64,000 nucleotides of DNA from Clostridium estertheticum (GCF_026650985.1 NZ_CP086239.1:4676501-4740500), one strand, 5' to 3'; positions 1 through 8,507 are shown, numbered from the stretch's first letter. Notes: generated from the letters alone by a model not told the origin. Numbers and translations: made by a program.

Positions 1-344
1 CTGTGTTTGAATCATATTCTGCAGGAACTGAAACTAAACCTAAAATTAACCAAGATGCAGTTAGAATAATAAAAAAATTATATAATTTAGATATGAATGA
101 GACTCATACATCAAAATTAATTGATGATATACCAGAGGCTGATATTGTAATAAAAATGGGTTGTAATGTAGTTTGTCCAATTGTGGCACATAGGTACGAG
201 GAAGATTGGGGATTAGATGATCCTACTGGAAAATCTGACGAGGAATTTATAAAAATAGCTAAGAAAATTGAAGAGAGAGTTAAGGATTTAAAGAAAAGAA
301 TAGAAAATAATGAAATTAATTTAGATACTGAAATTTCGTTATAG
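1..344 (+). CDS. Arsenate reductase / low-molecular-weight phosphatase-like protein (5' partial)
   Basis: The reading frame is open from the window edge, so the gene is cut at its 5' end and the N-terminal CX5R phosphate-binding loop is not visible. What remains starts in a segment reading FESYSAGTE, which in thioredoxin-type ArsC and LMW protein tyrosine phosphatases follows the first helix. It continues to a C-terminal DWGLDDPTGKSDEEF motif that is typical of ArsC proteins. The expected role is cytoplasmic reduction of arsenate, or a related phosphatase activity. The Cys at about residue 54 of the visible part (MGCNVVCP) corresponds to the resolving-cysteine region of ArsC. A terminator follows at 401-434. 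The family is fairly sure; the exact substrate is not. Confidence 0.75.
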   Translation, partial: VFESYSAGTETKPKINQDAVRIIKKLYNLDMNETHTSKLIDDIPEADIVIKMGCNVVCPIVAHRYEEDWGLDDPTGKSDEEFIKIAKKIEERVKDLKKRIENNEINLDTEISL

Positions 345-400
345 TAATTTCTAAGTAAAGTGGTAGTTAACTTTTATTTACATTCTGATTAATATTCATA

Positions 401-434
401 AATAACATCGGTTTAATGTCGGTGTTATTTTTTT
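401..434 (+). terminator. Intrinsic terminator after the arsC-like gene
   Basis: Arms AATAACATCG and CGGTGTTATT pair around an eight-base loop and are followed by a run of seven T. From here to the Nudix gene at 670 I see no gene, only AT-rich sequence. Confidence 0.8.
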
Positions 435-669
435 GTTGTTTTAGAAGATTAAAGAAAAATTAATATGTTTGTTATAGAAAAATATAGGATTAGTTTAATT
501 TATTATACAAATTAAGAAGGAAACAATTGAAGGGTGTAGAAAATGTGTTATTAGAATATTATATGTATTGCAATAATACGATACATACAAGATTGTAAAA
601 TAATGCTGCGTATGAATTATTTATAAAACAACTCGATAAATCATAATTTGAAAGGTAGATGAAACTTTA

Positions 670-1179
670 ATGGTAGAACATTTTGCAACACCAGCAGTTA
701 GTGTAATTTTAAAAAAACACGTAAATAAAAAGGAGTTTATTTTAATACAAGAACGACAAAAAGTAGATGGTGGAAAAGAAAATGGTATGTTAGAAATACC
801 TGGTGGTAAAATTAGAGAATATGAAAATATATTTAGTGCATTACGCCGTGAAGTAAAAGAAGAAACTGGGATGGATGTAACAAGCATACACGGCGAAGAT
901 GAGGTTATCGAAACAATTGTAAATGGTAATAAAACAATTAGTTTTACCCCGTTTTGTACTACTCAAAACCTATCAGGTGCTTATTCTCTTATAGTCAATG
1001 TATTTATATGTGAAGCCAATGGAGATTTATTAGTTGAAACAAATGAAACTCAAAATTTAAGATGGGTAAATATTAAAGAGTTAGAAAATATGGTTAATAA
1101 TAATGCAGACCAATTTTTTCTTATGGATGTTACTGCATTAAAAAAATATTTTAGCATATACACAAATTCTAATTTGTAG
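670..1179 (+). CDS. Nudix hydrolase
   Basis: This 169-residue protein carries a perfect Nudix box (GX5EX7REUXEEXGU) at about residues 39-61, beginning GGKIREYE and ending REVKEETGM. That box binds the divalent metal and catalyses hydrolysis of a nucleoside diphosphate linked to another group. The N-terminal beta strands and the aromatic-rich C-terminal half fit a single Nudix fold of normal length. The ribosome binding site is weak (AAAGGTAGATGAAAC upstream of the ATG). The gene stands alone between a terminator and the nucleosidase gene about 45 bases downstream. Its substrate cannot be told from sequence; house-cleaning of oxidised or sugar nucleotides is typical of the family. Confidence 0.85.
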   Translation: MVEHFATPAVSVILKKHVNKKEFILIQERQKVDGGKENGMLEIPGGKIREYENIFSALRREVKEETGMDVTSIHGEDEVIETIVNGNKTISFTPFCTTQNLSGAYSLIVNVFICEANGDLLVETNETQNLRWVNIKELENMVNNNADQFFLMDVTALKKYFSIYTNSNL

Positions 1180-1225
1180 AGTAAACATCATTTATATATA
1201 TCATATATGGGAGGGTGGTAAAGCT

Positions 1226-1948
1226 ATGAGAATAGGTGTATTAGGACCTGCTGAAAGAGAAATAATGCCTTTTATAAATAAAATATTAAATAAAAAAATT
1301 AGGGAACATGCTATGTTAAAATTTTATTCCGGAATATATGAAGACGTCGAGGTAGTTTCGGCATTTTGTGGAGTATGTAAAGTTAATGCTGCTATTGCTA
1401 CACAAATTTTAATTAGTAAATTTGAAGTTACTCACATTGTATTAACAGGAGTTGCAGGGGCATTAAATAGAGAACTTGGAATTGGAGACACAGTTGTTTC
1501 AAATGAGGTTGCATATCACGATGTTGCAAATGGAATCTTAACAGAATATCATCCTTGGATGAAAGATATATATTTCAGGTCAGATGTCGAACTGCTAAAT
1601 ATATGTGAAGATATTTCTAAGGATTTATCAGGTACAAGCAAGTTTCATTTTGGAAGGATTATTACTGGCGAAGCATTTGTTGAACGTAATGAAAGAGAAG
1701 GTTTAATTGAAAATTTTAATCCGCTGTGTGTTGATATGGAAAGTGCTAGTGTAGCTCATACATGTTATGTAAATAATATTCCTTTTATAGTTATTCGTTC
1801 AATGTCAGATAATGCAGACGAGAATGCCTTAGAAACATTTGAAAGTAATATAGAAATGGCAGCACTAAATTCTACAAAATTGGTTGAAAAACTTATTAAA
1901 AAATTGGGTGAGACTGAACATTCTAATAAATTTGACACGAAAGCATAA
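1226..1948 (+). CDS. mtnN: 5'-methylthioadenosine/S-adenosylhomocysteine nucleosidase
   Basis: This 240-residue protein belongs to the PNP/UDP phosphorylase superfamily. It matches the usual MTA/SAH nucleosidase length and begins MRIGVLGPAEREI, the characteristic start. Family landmarks are GVAGAL near residue 76, a VDMESASVAH segment (substrate ribose-binding Met-Glu) near residue 168, and IRSMSDNAD with the catalytic Asp near residue 197. The enzyme splits adenine from MTA and SAH in the cytoplasm, which recycles methionine and removes inhibitors of methyltransferases. A strong GGGAGGGTGG ribosome binding site sits eight bases before the ATG. The tail is a little longer and more polar than usual. 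The family call is firm. Confidence 0.9.
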   Translation: MRIGVLGPAEREIMPFINKILNKKIREHAMLKFYSGIYEDVEVVSAFCGVCKVNAAIATQILISKFEVTHIVLTGVAGALNRELGIGDTVVSNEVAYHDVANGILTEYHPWMKDIYFRSDVELLNICEDISKDLSGTSKFHFGRIITGEAFVERNEREGLIENFNPLCVDMESASVAHTCYVNNIPFIVIRSMSDNADENALETFESNIEMAALNSTKLVEKLIKKLGETEHSNKFDTKA

Positions 1949-2122
1949 ACTCTACTAGTCCTCCTACTAACAATACATTGTATCAAATTTATATTTCTAA
2001 AAATATTTACACTTTTATCATACATTTGATTATTTCATATGTTAAAGGTTAATACTTTTAATAATGTATATCAAAATACTAACTTGTTAGTTATTTAACT
2101 ACGGCTAAGACAGGGGGTAGGT

Positions 2123-3721
2123 ATGAAAAAAATATTATGTGTAATTTTAATTTTTATGATAATGTTTACTAGTGGATGTGTTCAAAAAAAAGTGACAACT
2201 TCAATATCTAGGAAATATTTAGTTTACAATTTAGGAGAATTACCATCAGATTTGTTAATGGTAGATAATGATAATATTCGCGAAAAAGACTTGTTATTAG
2301 TTTTATTTGAAGGATTAGTACGAGAAGATAAAGATGGGAAAATAGTGCCTGGAATGGCAGAAAAATATGAGATTTCAAAAGATAAAATAGGTTATACATT
2401 CAAATTAAGAAAGGATCTTCATTACAGTAATGGGACAGATATAAAAGCTACAGATTTTGTAAGATTTTTTCATGATGTTTTATTGGAAAAAGGAAATAAT
2501 TTTTCAGAGCAATTATATTGTATATTTGGAGCTAAAGAGTTTAGTATGGGAAAAGTAGCGTTTGATAAAGTTGGGATAGTAGCATCAAAGGATAATTTAA
2601 GTCTAGAGATAAGGTTAAATAGCCCAAAGGATAACTTTATTAATATCCTTAGTAATCCGGTTTTTACTTTAAGAGATGATAATACGAATATGAAAAATTG
2701 GAAAGACAACTATAAGCAAATTGAGTATAGCGGTCCATTTATTATAAAAAACATAAATAAGGAGGGGGAAATAACATTACTAAGAAATCAAAAATATTGG
2801 AGGGTAAATGAAATTGTTAGCAGTGAAATGTTGTTTACGTCAGTAATTGGAGATGAGAAAGCACTTGCTGACTTTGAAACTAATGGAGATAGTGCAAACT
2901 CAAAAATTGATGTCTTTGTAAGCCCACCAATAAGTGAAATAAGTACTCTTAGTGATGAAAAGAAAACTGAAGTTAAACCTACACAAAGTAGGTATTATCT
3001 GAATTTTAATTTAAAAGCTAAAGGACTAGTAGACCAAAACTTTAGGAATGCAATAAATGAAATAATAAATAGAAAATTAATAATAGAAACTTTATCAGAA
3101 GACTTGGCGGTTCCGACAATGAACTATACCCCTTATACTAGTCTTATTGATAATAGTGATAAATTAATTTTTGATGAATCTCGAAATAAAATTAAAGGTC
3201 AAGAATTTTTAAAAAATAGTACTTATGATAAAGAACAAAAATTAGTTATGGTGTATGAAAATAAAAATTTTGATACTAAGATAAGTGGAGAAATAGCTAA
3301 AAGTATAAAAAAATATTTAAATATAGATGTAGTTTGTACTGGTTATAAAAAAGATGATCTTAAAAAAGTAATAAATTCGGGAAATTATAACATAGAATTT
3401 ACAGGAAATGATGAAGAATACGGAGACGGTTATAAGTTCTTTTCTAAGTGGACAGCTAATTCAAAAGATAATATATATGGATATAAAAATGCAAATTATG
3501 ATAAAACTATAGACAAAGCATTAATGGAAAACAATAATAATAAAAAAGTAACAATTTATAATCAGGCACAAGAAATACTCGCAAAAGATTTACCATGTAT
3601 ACCTGTATATATAGCAAACACAGTGATATGTAAAAAATCAAATATCAAAGATATTTACACAACTAAAGGTGGAAATCTAAAATTCGATTATGCTTATAAG
3701 GACAATGATGCTACAAAATAA
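2123..3721 (+). CDS. Oligopeptide-type ABC transporter solute-binding lipoprotein
   Basis: This 532-residue protein has a lipoprotein signal peptide (hydrophobic residues 4-17, lipobox TSGC with Cys19), so it should be anchored to the outer face of the membrane. The body looks like family 5 extracellular solute-binding proteins (OppA/DppA/NikA). It contains the early LFEGLVREDKDGKIVPGMAEKYEIS segment and a KLRKDLHYSNGTDIKATDFVR segment, which is the signature region of that family. The ligand is probably a peptide but could be another small molecule. No permease or ATPase genes are next to it, so it is an orphan binding protein that must use a transporter encoded elsewhere. The ribosome binding site is CAGGGGGTAGGT. 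Confidence 0.85.
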   Translation: MKKILCVILIFMIMFTSGCVQKKVTTSISRKYLVYNLGELPSDLLMVDNDNIREKDLLLVLFEGLVREDKDGKIVPGMAEKYEISKDKIGYTFKLRKDLHYSNGTDIKATDFVRFFHDVLLEKGNNFSEQLYCIFGAKEFSMGKVAFDKVGIVASKDNLSLEIRLNSPKDNFINILSNPVFTLRDDNTNMKNWKDNYKQIEYSGPFIIKNINKEGEITLLRNQKYWRVNEIVSSEMLFTSVIGDEKALADFETNGDSANSKIDVFVSPPISEISTLSDEKKTEVKPTQSRYYLNFNLKAKGLVDQNFRNAINEIINRKLIIETLSEDLAVPTMNYTPYTSLIDNSDKLIFDESRNKIKGQEFLKNSTYDKEQKLVMVYENKNFDTKISGEIAKSIKKYLNIDVVCTGYKKDDLKKVINSGNYNIEFTGNDEEYGDGYKFFSKWTANSKDNIYGYKNANYDKTIDKALMENNNNKKVTIYNQAQEILAKDLPCIPVYIANTVICKKSNIKDIYTTKGGNLKFDYAYKDNDATK

Positions 3722-3810
3722 TATATAATAATTTTTAGGAACTTAACCTAAATGTATTAATTTTAAATTAAGAAATTTTTTATGCTCTATTTTTTAGAGG
3801 AATAAGATTT

Positions 3811-3923
3811 TTTTCTCGGATTATGCTAACAAAAGTATATATTGCGTAGAATGCATTTGAACAAGGTGAAGTGAAAGCATTCCAGCAATATATACTTTTA
3901 GTTATAGCATAATCCGAGAAAAA
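3811..3923. repeat. Long imperfect palindrome (element A, copy 1)
   Basis: The left arm at 3811-3845 and the right arm at 3885-3922 pair over about 35 bases. The core is AAAAGTATATATTGC against GCAATATATACTTTT, with an inner GAATGC/GCATTC stem. The outer CTCGGATTATGC also pairs with GCATAATCCGAG. It lies in the gap between two converging genes. A related copy with the same AGTATATATTGC arm lies at 18341-18541. It could act as a bidirectional terminator or be a small mobile palindromic element. Confidence 0.7.
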
Positions 3924-3939
3924 TTATTAGATAATAACA

Positions 3940-5313
3940 TCATTGATTATGAAAGAATATTGTTAAGAAAAATATAAACATATTTTTGCTACTATCAAAA
4001 GATGATTTACTTTGTTTAAAGTTTTCTTTACGTTTGTTGTATACTATATTTTTGATGAATATTGATGCTAATTCATTATTTTCAGGTGTTGGAGCCTCTG
4101 GCGCTCTGAAATTATCGTCTTGGATCAGATCTTCAGACTTAAGCGAGAAATTTCTGTAATGTTCTGAATCATCCAGTGATGGAGAATCAGGCCAACTTAA
4201 GACTATGCCAGAGTCCAAAATTTGGTGCTTGAAAATATCTTGAAGCATGTTTGAGTTATCATCTATAGTATTAGAATCAGAATATAACATTAAGCTATAA
4301 ATGTAGAGCATAATCTCATCAGAGGTAAAAGTTACTTCTTTTTCGGAGCTTTCTTTTAGTAATAAACCCTTTTCACTATCATATAATTTTGCGAGCTTTT
4401 CATATAAGTCATCACTAGTATCTTTGAATTTATGAATGGAAGTACTATTATACATAAGTGTACAATTTATAAAAAGCATACAGGAGTAATCTAATTTAGC
4501 ATTAATAATTAAAGAGGGTTTAGTATTATATTGATCGATAAGTAAATCAAGAAAATCTATTAGTAAATTTTCACATTTCTCGAGGCCGGAGTACTTGTAA
4601 AAAATGTTTAGGGCTAAGCATATCTTGTTGAGTTCTTCAAATGAAACATTGTAAATTTCTTCTTTATACAAAGTGAACATATCAAGGATGTCTAAAGCAA
4701 ATTTTTCATATTCTTGTTCATCATTATCAAAAGAAGAGTATTTGTAGTAAGCAGCCATCATAAAAGCTTGATCAGAAAACTTGAATTTGGTGTTTTTATC
4801 TTCAAAAGTAAATTCTTCTTGCATAGGATCTGTTATATCTTTTTTATCTACAAAAAGACCATCTTTATTTCGAAAATAAGAAGCATAAAATTCTAGTTGT
4901 TCTTTGCATAACTTAAGATAAAGAGAGCTTAGTGCATATTTCGTATCATCTATTTTCTTAAAGCTACGATAATATTCTACGAGTTCTAATAATGATAAAG
5001 TCATGAATGCATTGCTATTAATGGTTATTTCTTTTTTAACCTTGCTTTCATTCCAATTTAATGTTCCTTCTTTCATTTTTAATTTAGCATCTGCTTTTTT
5101 GTAAACACATAAAAGTGGAGAATTTAAATTAATTGTGTTAATATCAACCTTAGAAAAAGATTTAGATCTTAAATCTCGTGCCGGAATATATACACCACAT
5201 TTGGAGTCAAAAACTATATCTTTTAATGATTCTTTTGATAAGTAGAAAAATTGATTTCTTATGTTGTTTTTGTTCAATGTATTGACTCTTAAAAAAGGTC
5301 CTAGAAAATTCAT
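3940..5313 (-). CDS. Unrecognised 457-residue cytoplasmic protein
   Basis: The gene has a good GGTGGTGA ribosome binding site and an ATG at 5313. I do not recognise the family. There is no signal peptide and no obvious membrane segment except a hydrophobic run at the very C-terminus (FIFFLTIFF). From about residue 100 onward it is mostly amphipathic helix with regularly spaced Tyr/Phe/Leu. Segments such as EFYASYFRNKDGLFVDKKD, where a helix is followed by a G-L-F-x-D turn, resemble alpha/alpha-toroid folds seen in six-hairpin glycosidase-like proteins. That resemblance is only an inference. It is transcribed toward palindromic element A and away from rdgB. Codon use matches neighbouring genes. 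Confidence 0.6.
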   Translation of the reverse strand: MNFLGPFLRVNTLNKNNIRNQFFYLSKESLKDIVFDSKCGVYIPARDLRSKSFSKVDINTINLNSPLLCVYKKADAKLKMKEGTLNWNESKVKKEITINSNAFMTLSLLELVEYYRSFKKIDDTKYALSSLYLKLCKEQLEFYASYFRNKDGLFVDKKDITDPMQEEFTFEDKNTKFKFSDQAFMMAAYYKYSSFDNDEQEYEKFALDILDMFTLYKEEIYNVSFEELNKICLALNIFYKYSGLEKCENLLIDFLDLLIDQYNTKPSLIINAKLDYSCMLFINCTLMYNSTSIHKFKDTSDDLYEKLAKLYDSEKGLLLKESSEKEVTFTSDEIMLYIYSLMLYSDSNTIDDNSNMLQDIFKHQILDSGIVLSWPDSPSLDDSEHYRNFSLKSEDLIQDDNFRAPEAPTPENNELASIFIKNIVYNKRKENFKQSKSSFDSSKNMFIFFLTIFFHNQ

Positions 5314-5406
5314 TATATCACCACCATATATTAGTCCTTATATAGATAATATGATTACATTTAGCAAAATGTGCTAGTTTTATTAAATTTAGAAGGGTAA
5401 ATTTGA

Positions 5407-5475
5407 ATGAAGGCTTCAAAATTAAATTGGGGTGACTTAAAACAAATAATAGATAATAATAAAAGAGAACTATAG
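5407..5475 (+). CDS. Possible 22-residue small protein
   Basis: A short ORF begins ATGAAGGCTTCAAAATT and ends at TAG. An AAGGG ribosome binding site lies ten bases upstream. The predicted peptide begins MKASKLNWGDLKQII and ends NNKREL, an amphipathic, charged sequence with sensible composition for a small protein or a remnant N-terminus. It ends 24 bases before rdgB. It could equally be a chance ORF. Confidence 0.3.
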   Translation: MKASKLNWGDLKQIIDNNKREL

Positions 5476-5499
5476 GTAATATAGACAAAGGGGATAAGT

Positions 5500-6099
5500 A
5501 TGAAGAAGAAAATAATAATTGCCAGTAATAATGATCATAAAATTAAAGAGATAAAAGAGATTTTATCAGAGTTTGATTTTGAAATATTATCTTTAAAAGA
5601 AGCCAATATTAATATAGATGTAGACGAAACAGGAAGTACATTTATTGACAATGCATACATAAAGGCTAGTGAAATTTACAAGATAGCTGACGGGAACATG
5701 GTACTCGCGGATGATTCAGGCTTAGCTGTGGAATCGTTAAATGGAGCGCCAGGAGTTTTTTCAGCTAGGTTTGCTGGCGTTCATGGAGATGATCTAGCAA
5801 ATAATGAAAAATTATTATATCTTTTAGATGGTGCAAGTGAGCATGAACGAAAGGCAAAATTTATTTGCGCAATGGTACTTATAGTTAATGCAGATAAAAT
5901 AATAAAAGTGCAGGGTCAAGTGGAGGGAGTAATCACATCTGAATTTATAGGTGATGAAGGATTTGGGTACGACCCATTATTTTATGTGAAAGAATACAAA
6001 AAAACATTTGCTCAGATGAACGCTGAGGTCAAAAATGCTATTAGTCATAGGGGAAGAGCATTAAATAAATTAAAAATTGAACTTAAAGATTTAGTATAA
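5500..6099 (+). CDS. rdgB: XTP/dITP pyrophosphatase (RdgB/HAM1 family)
   Basis: This 199-residue protein shows the full HAM1/RdgB pattern. It has an N-terminal [14 protein letters not shown] nucleotide-binding segment (usually SxNxxK), [22 protein letters not shown] around residue 68, [11 protein letters not shown] near residue 150, and the C-terminal SHRGRAL. It hydrolyses non-canonical purine nucleoside triphosphates such as dITP and XTP to monophosphates, keeping them out of DNA. The ribosome binding site AAAGGGGAT precedes the ATG. It is followed after about 70 bases by a YfcE-like phosphoesterase, an arrangement often seen in clostridia, and the two are probably co-transcribed. Confidence 0.93.
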   Translation: MKKKIIIASNNDHKIKEIKEILSEFDFEILSLKEANINIDVDETGSTFIDNAYIKASEIYKIADGNMVLADDSGLAVESLNGAPGVFSARFAGVHGDDLANNEKLLYLLDGASEHERKAKFICAMVLIVNADKIIKVQGQVEGVITSEFIGDEGFGYDPLFYVKEYKKTFAQMNAEVKNAISHRGRALNKLKIELKDLV

Positions 6100-6171
6100 T
6101 AAATATAATTATTATGAACATAAAAAAGAATAGGATAAAGTAAGATTTATTAGTGAAGAGGGTGATTGAAA

Positions 6172-6642
6172 ATGTACATAGGTGTTATAAGTGATACACA
6201 TATGGTTATTAGTAGCATAGAGAGGCTAGAAAGGGAGATAAATGGAGTAGATGTGTTAATTCACTTAGGCGATAATGTAGACGACATAGCTAATATAAAA
6301 AAGTATTATAAGGGCGATATAATAAATGTAAAAGGAAATTGTGATTTTTCTGCAAGTGTACCAAGTGATAGACTTTTAGACGTTGGTGGGAAAAAGATTT
6401 TTTTAACACATGGGCATAAATATGGCGTAAAAGAAAATTTGTCTGGACTTAGATATAAAGCCTTAGAAACAGGGGCTGACATAGTTTTATATGGACACAC
6501 ACATATTGCAAAAATAGATTTTGAAGAAGGAATATGGTATATAAATCCTGGTAGTGCATCGCTTCCAAGAGATGGGGATAGGAGTTACGCTATTATAAGT
6601 ATTAATAAAGGGACTATAGAACCAAAGGTGATAAGATTTTAA
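6172..6642 (+). CDS. YfcE/MJ0936-type metallophosphoesterase
   Basis: This 156-residue calcineurin-like phosphoesterase has all the metal-binding motifs: GVISDTH near the N-terminus, HLGDNVDD, VKGNCD, LTHGHKYG and YGHTHIAK. Enzymes of this family hydrolyse phosphodiesters in vitro with Mn(II); the cellular substrate is generally unknown. An in-frame TTG at 6166 directly abuts the GAGGGTGA ribosome binding site, so the ATG at 6172, about eight bases downstream, is the better start. The gene follows rdgB closely and is probably in one transcript with it. Confidence 0.88.
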   Translation: MYIGVISDTHMVISSIERLEREINGVDVLIHLGDNVDDIANIKKYYKGDIINVKGNCDFSASVPSDRLLDVGGKKIFLTHGHKYGVKENLSGLRYKALETGADIVLYGHTHIAKIDFEEGIWYINPGSASLPRDGDRSYAIISINKGTIEPKVIRF

Positions 6643-6752
6643 CTTAATAATTTAGAAGGGTATTTACACGTGAACTTAGTATGAAATGTAACATTTATTT
6701 GCATAATAAGACTACTTTCTTATTAAAATATATAAAAGTTATAAAAAAGGTA

Positions 6753-6781
6753 TTGACGTATTAATATATATGGTGTAAAAT
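6753..6781 (+). promoter_or_regulatory. Promoter of the tRNA array
   Basis: A -35 TTGACG at 6753-6758 and a -10 TAAAAT at 6776-6781 are separated by exactly 17 bases, about 95 bases ahead of the first tRNA. The spacing and strength fit the housekeeping sigma factor. Confidence 0.7.
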
Positions 6782-6876
6782 AATCCATGTCGTCGGAAAA
6801 ATTCATTAAATACAATGAATAAGACGAGAAAGTTAATTTAGAACATTAAATGATTTTATGGATGTTTAATGAATAT

Positions 6877-6952
6877 CGGGGTGTAGCGCAGCTGGGAGCG
6901 CGCGTGGTTTGGGACCATGAGGTCGCAGGTTCAATCCCTGTCACCCCGACCA
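6877..6952 (+). tRNA. tRNA-Pro (TGG)
   Basis: A 76-base cloverleaf with acceptor CGGGGTG/CACCCCG, anticodon loop TTTGGGA (anticodon TGG) and an encoded CCA end. It is the first gene of the array, and an identical copy lies at 7768. Confidence 0.96.
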
Positions 6953-6965
6953 TTTAAATTAATAA

Positions 6966-7039
6966 GCGGGTATAACTCAATGGTAGAGTGTTAGCCTTCC
7001 AAGCTAATTACGAGGGTTCGATTCCCTCTACCCGCTCCA
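6966..7039 (+). tRNA. tRNA-Gly (TCC)
   Basis: A 74-base cloverleaf with acceptor GCGGGTA/TACCCGC, anticodon loop CTTCCAA (anticodon TCC) and encoded CCA. Further copies lie at 7857 and 8432. Confidence 0.96.
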
Positions 7040-7044
7040 AATAT

Positions 7045-7121
<77 letters not shown>

Positions 7122-7124
7122 TAT

Positions 7125-7201
7125 GGTGGACGTAGTTCAGTTGGTAGAGCGCCAGTTTGTGGTACTGGTTGTCGTGGGTTCGAGTCCCATCGTCCACCCC
7201 A
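7125..7201 (+). tRNA. tRNA-His (GTG)
   Basis: The acceptor stem is GTGGACG/CGTCCAC with the extra G at position -1 characteristic of tRNA-His. The anticodon loop TTGTGGT gives GTG, and CCA is encoded. An identical copy lies at 8025. Confidence 0.96.
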
Positions 7202-7209
7202 TTTACAAT

Positions 7210-7284
7210 TGGGATATCGCCAAGCGGTAAGGCACCACACTTTGACTGTGGCATTCGTAGGTTCAAATCCTGCTATCCCAGCCA
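7210..7284 (+). tRNA. tRNA-Gln (TTG)
   Basis: A 75-base cloverleaf with acceptor TGGGATA/TATCCCA, anticodon loop CTTTGAC (anticodon TTG) and encoded CCA. It is the only tRNA of the first block's His-to-Lys interval that is missing from the second block. Confidence 0.96.
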
Positions 7285-7288
7285 TTAT

Positions 7289-7364
7289 GGTTTACTAGCT
7301 CAGTTGGTAGAGCACATGACTTTTAATCATGGTGTCCGGAGTTCGATTCTCCGGTAAGCCACCA
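7289..7364 (+). tRNA. tRNA-Lys (TTT)
   Basis: A 76-base cloverleaf with acceptor GGTTTAC/GTAAGCC (one G-T pair), anticodon loop CTTTTAA (anticodon TTT) and encoded CCA. An identical copy lies at 8134. Confidence 0.96.
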
Positions 7365-7379
7365 AAATAGTAATAATAT

Positions 7380-7464
7380 GCAGGTGTGGCGGAATTGGCA
7401 GACGCACTAGACTTAGGATCTAGCGCCTTCGGGTGTATGGGTTCAACTCCCTTCACCTGCACCA
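7380..7464 (+). tRNA. tRNA-Leu (TAG)
   Basis: An 85-base class II tRNA with a long variable arm (GCGCCTTCGGGTGT). The anticodon loop CTTAGGA gives TAG, and CCA is encoded. An identical copy lies at 8225. Confidence 0.96.
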
Positions 7465-7502
7465 TTACTATTTGAAATTAAATTAATATTTAAATCATAC
7501 AT

Positions 7503-7577
<75 letters not shown>

Positions 7578-7605
7578 AGTATGTTATTACATATTAAAGT
7601 TCCAG

Positions 7606-7673
7606 GTATGTTTAGCTCAGTTGGATAGAGTAATGTTTTAGGCATAAAGGATTAAATTCTTTAAGATTCACCA
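7606..7673 (+). pseudogene. Decayed tRNA-Arg (TCT) relic
   Basis: This stretch keeps the D-arm TTTAGCTCAGTTGGATAGAG and the end TTAAGATTCACCA of the tRNA-Arg(TCT) genes at 7045 and 7945. It has lost about nine bases. The acceptor arms (GTATG against GATTCAC) no longer pair well, and the anticodon arm and T-arm are destroyed. It sits where the array has otherwise intact genes, so it is a dead copy left by duplication. Confidence 0.8.
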
Positions 7674-7679
7674 AAATAT

Positions 7680-7755
7680 GTGTCATTAGCTCAGTTGGTA
7701 GAGCACCTGACTCTTAATCAGGGTGTCCGGGGTTCAAGACCCCGATGGCGCACCA
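7680..7755 (+). tRNA. tRNA-Lys (CTT)
   Basis: A 76-base cloverleaf with acceptor GTGTCAT/ATGGCGC (two G-T pairs), anticodon loop CTCTTAA (anticodon CTT, reads AAG) and encoded CCA. It occurs once in the window. Confidence 0.95.
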
Positions 7756-7767
7756 TTTAAATTTTGC

Positions 7768-7843
7768 CGGGGTGTAGCGCAGCTGGGAGCGCGCGTGGTT
7801 TGGGACCATGAGGTCGCAGGTTCAATCCCTGTCACCCCGACCA
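7768..7843 (+). tRNA. tRNA-Pro (TGG), second copy
   Basis: Identical to the gene at 6877 over 76 bases, with anticodon TGG and encoded CCA. It opens the second block of the duplicated array. Confidence 0.96.
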
Positions 7844-7856
7844 TTTAAATTAACAA

Positions 7857-7930
7857 GCGGGTATAACTCAATGGTAGAGTGTTAGCCTTCCAAGCTAATT
7901 ACGAGGGTTCGATTCCCTCTACCCGCTCCA
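7857..7930 (+). tRNA. tRNA-Gly (TCC), second copy
   Basis: Identical to the gene at 6966, with anticodon TCC and encoded CCA. Confidence 0.96.
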
Positions 7931-7944
7931 TTTTTACTTAATAT

Positions 7945-8021
<77 letters not shown>

Positions 8022-8024
8022 TAT

Positions 8025-8101
8025 GGTGGACGTAGTTCAGTTGGTAGAGCGCCAGTTTGTGGTACTGGTTGTCGTGGGTTCGAGTCCCATCGTCCACCCC
8101 A
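8025..8101 (+). tRNA. tRNA-His (GTG), second copy
   Basis: Identical to the gene at 7125, including the -1 G. The anticodon is GTG. Confidence 0.96.
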
Positions 8102-8133
8102 TTTTCAAATTTATGTTTGCTATAAATTAATAT

Positions 8134-8209
8134 GGTTTACTAGCTCAGTTGGTAGAGCACATGACTTTTAATCATGGTGTCCGGAGTTCGATTCTCCGGT
8201 AAGCCACCA
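8134..8209 (+). tRNA. tRNA-Lys (TTT), second copy
   Basis: Identical to the gene at 7289, with anticodon TTT. An AT-rich spacer of about 30 bases stands where the first block has tRNA-Gln. Confidence 0.96.
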
Positions 8210-8224
8210 AAATAGTAATAATAT

Positions 8225-8309
8225 GCAGGTGTGGCGGAATTGGCAGACGCACTAGACTTAGGATCTAGCGCCTTCGGGTGTATGGGTTCAACTCCCTTCA
8301 CCTGCACCA
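8225..8309 (+). tRNA. tRNA-Leu (TAG), second copy
   Basis: Identical to the gene at 7380, with anticodon TAG and a long variable arm. Confidence 0.96.
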
Positions 8310-8350
8310 TTACTATTTATAAGGCAAGTCATTATTTAGAAATTATACAT

Positions 8351-8425
8351 GCGGAAGTAGCTCAGTGGTAGAGTGCCACCTTGCCAAGGTGGACGTCGCG
8401 AGTTCGAATCTCGTCTTCCGCTCCA
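8351..8425 (+). tRNA. tRNA-Gly (GCC), second copy
   Basis: A 75-base cloverleaf with anticodon GCC. It differs from the copy at 7503 by compensated changes in the acceptor stem and by single bases elsewhere. Confidence 0.95.
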
Positions 8426-8431
8426 AAATAC

Positions 8432-8505
8432 GCGGGTATAACTCAGTGGTAGAGTGTTAGCCTTCCAAGCTAATTATGAGGGTTCGATTCCCTCTACCCG
8501 CTCCA
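8432..8505 (+). tRNA. tRNA-Gly (TCC), third copy
   Basis: A 74-base cloverleaf nearly identical to those at 6966 and 7857, with anticodon TCC and encoded CCA. A hairpin terminator follows directly. Confidence 0.95.
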
Positions 8506-8507
8506 AA

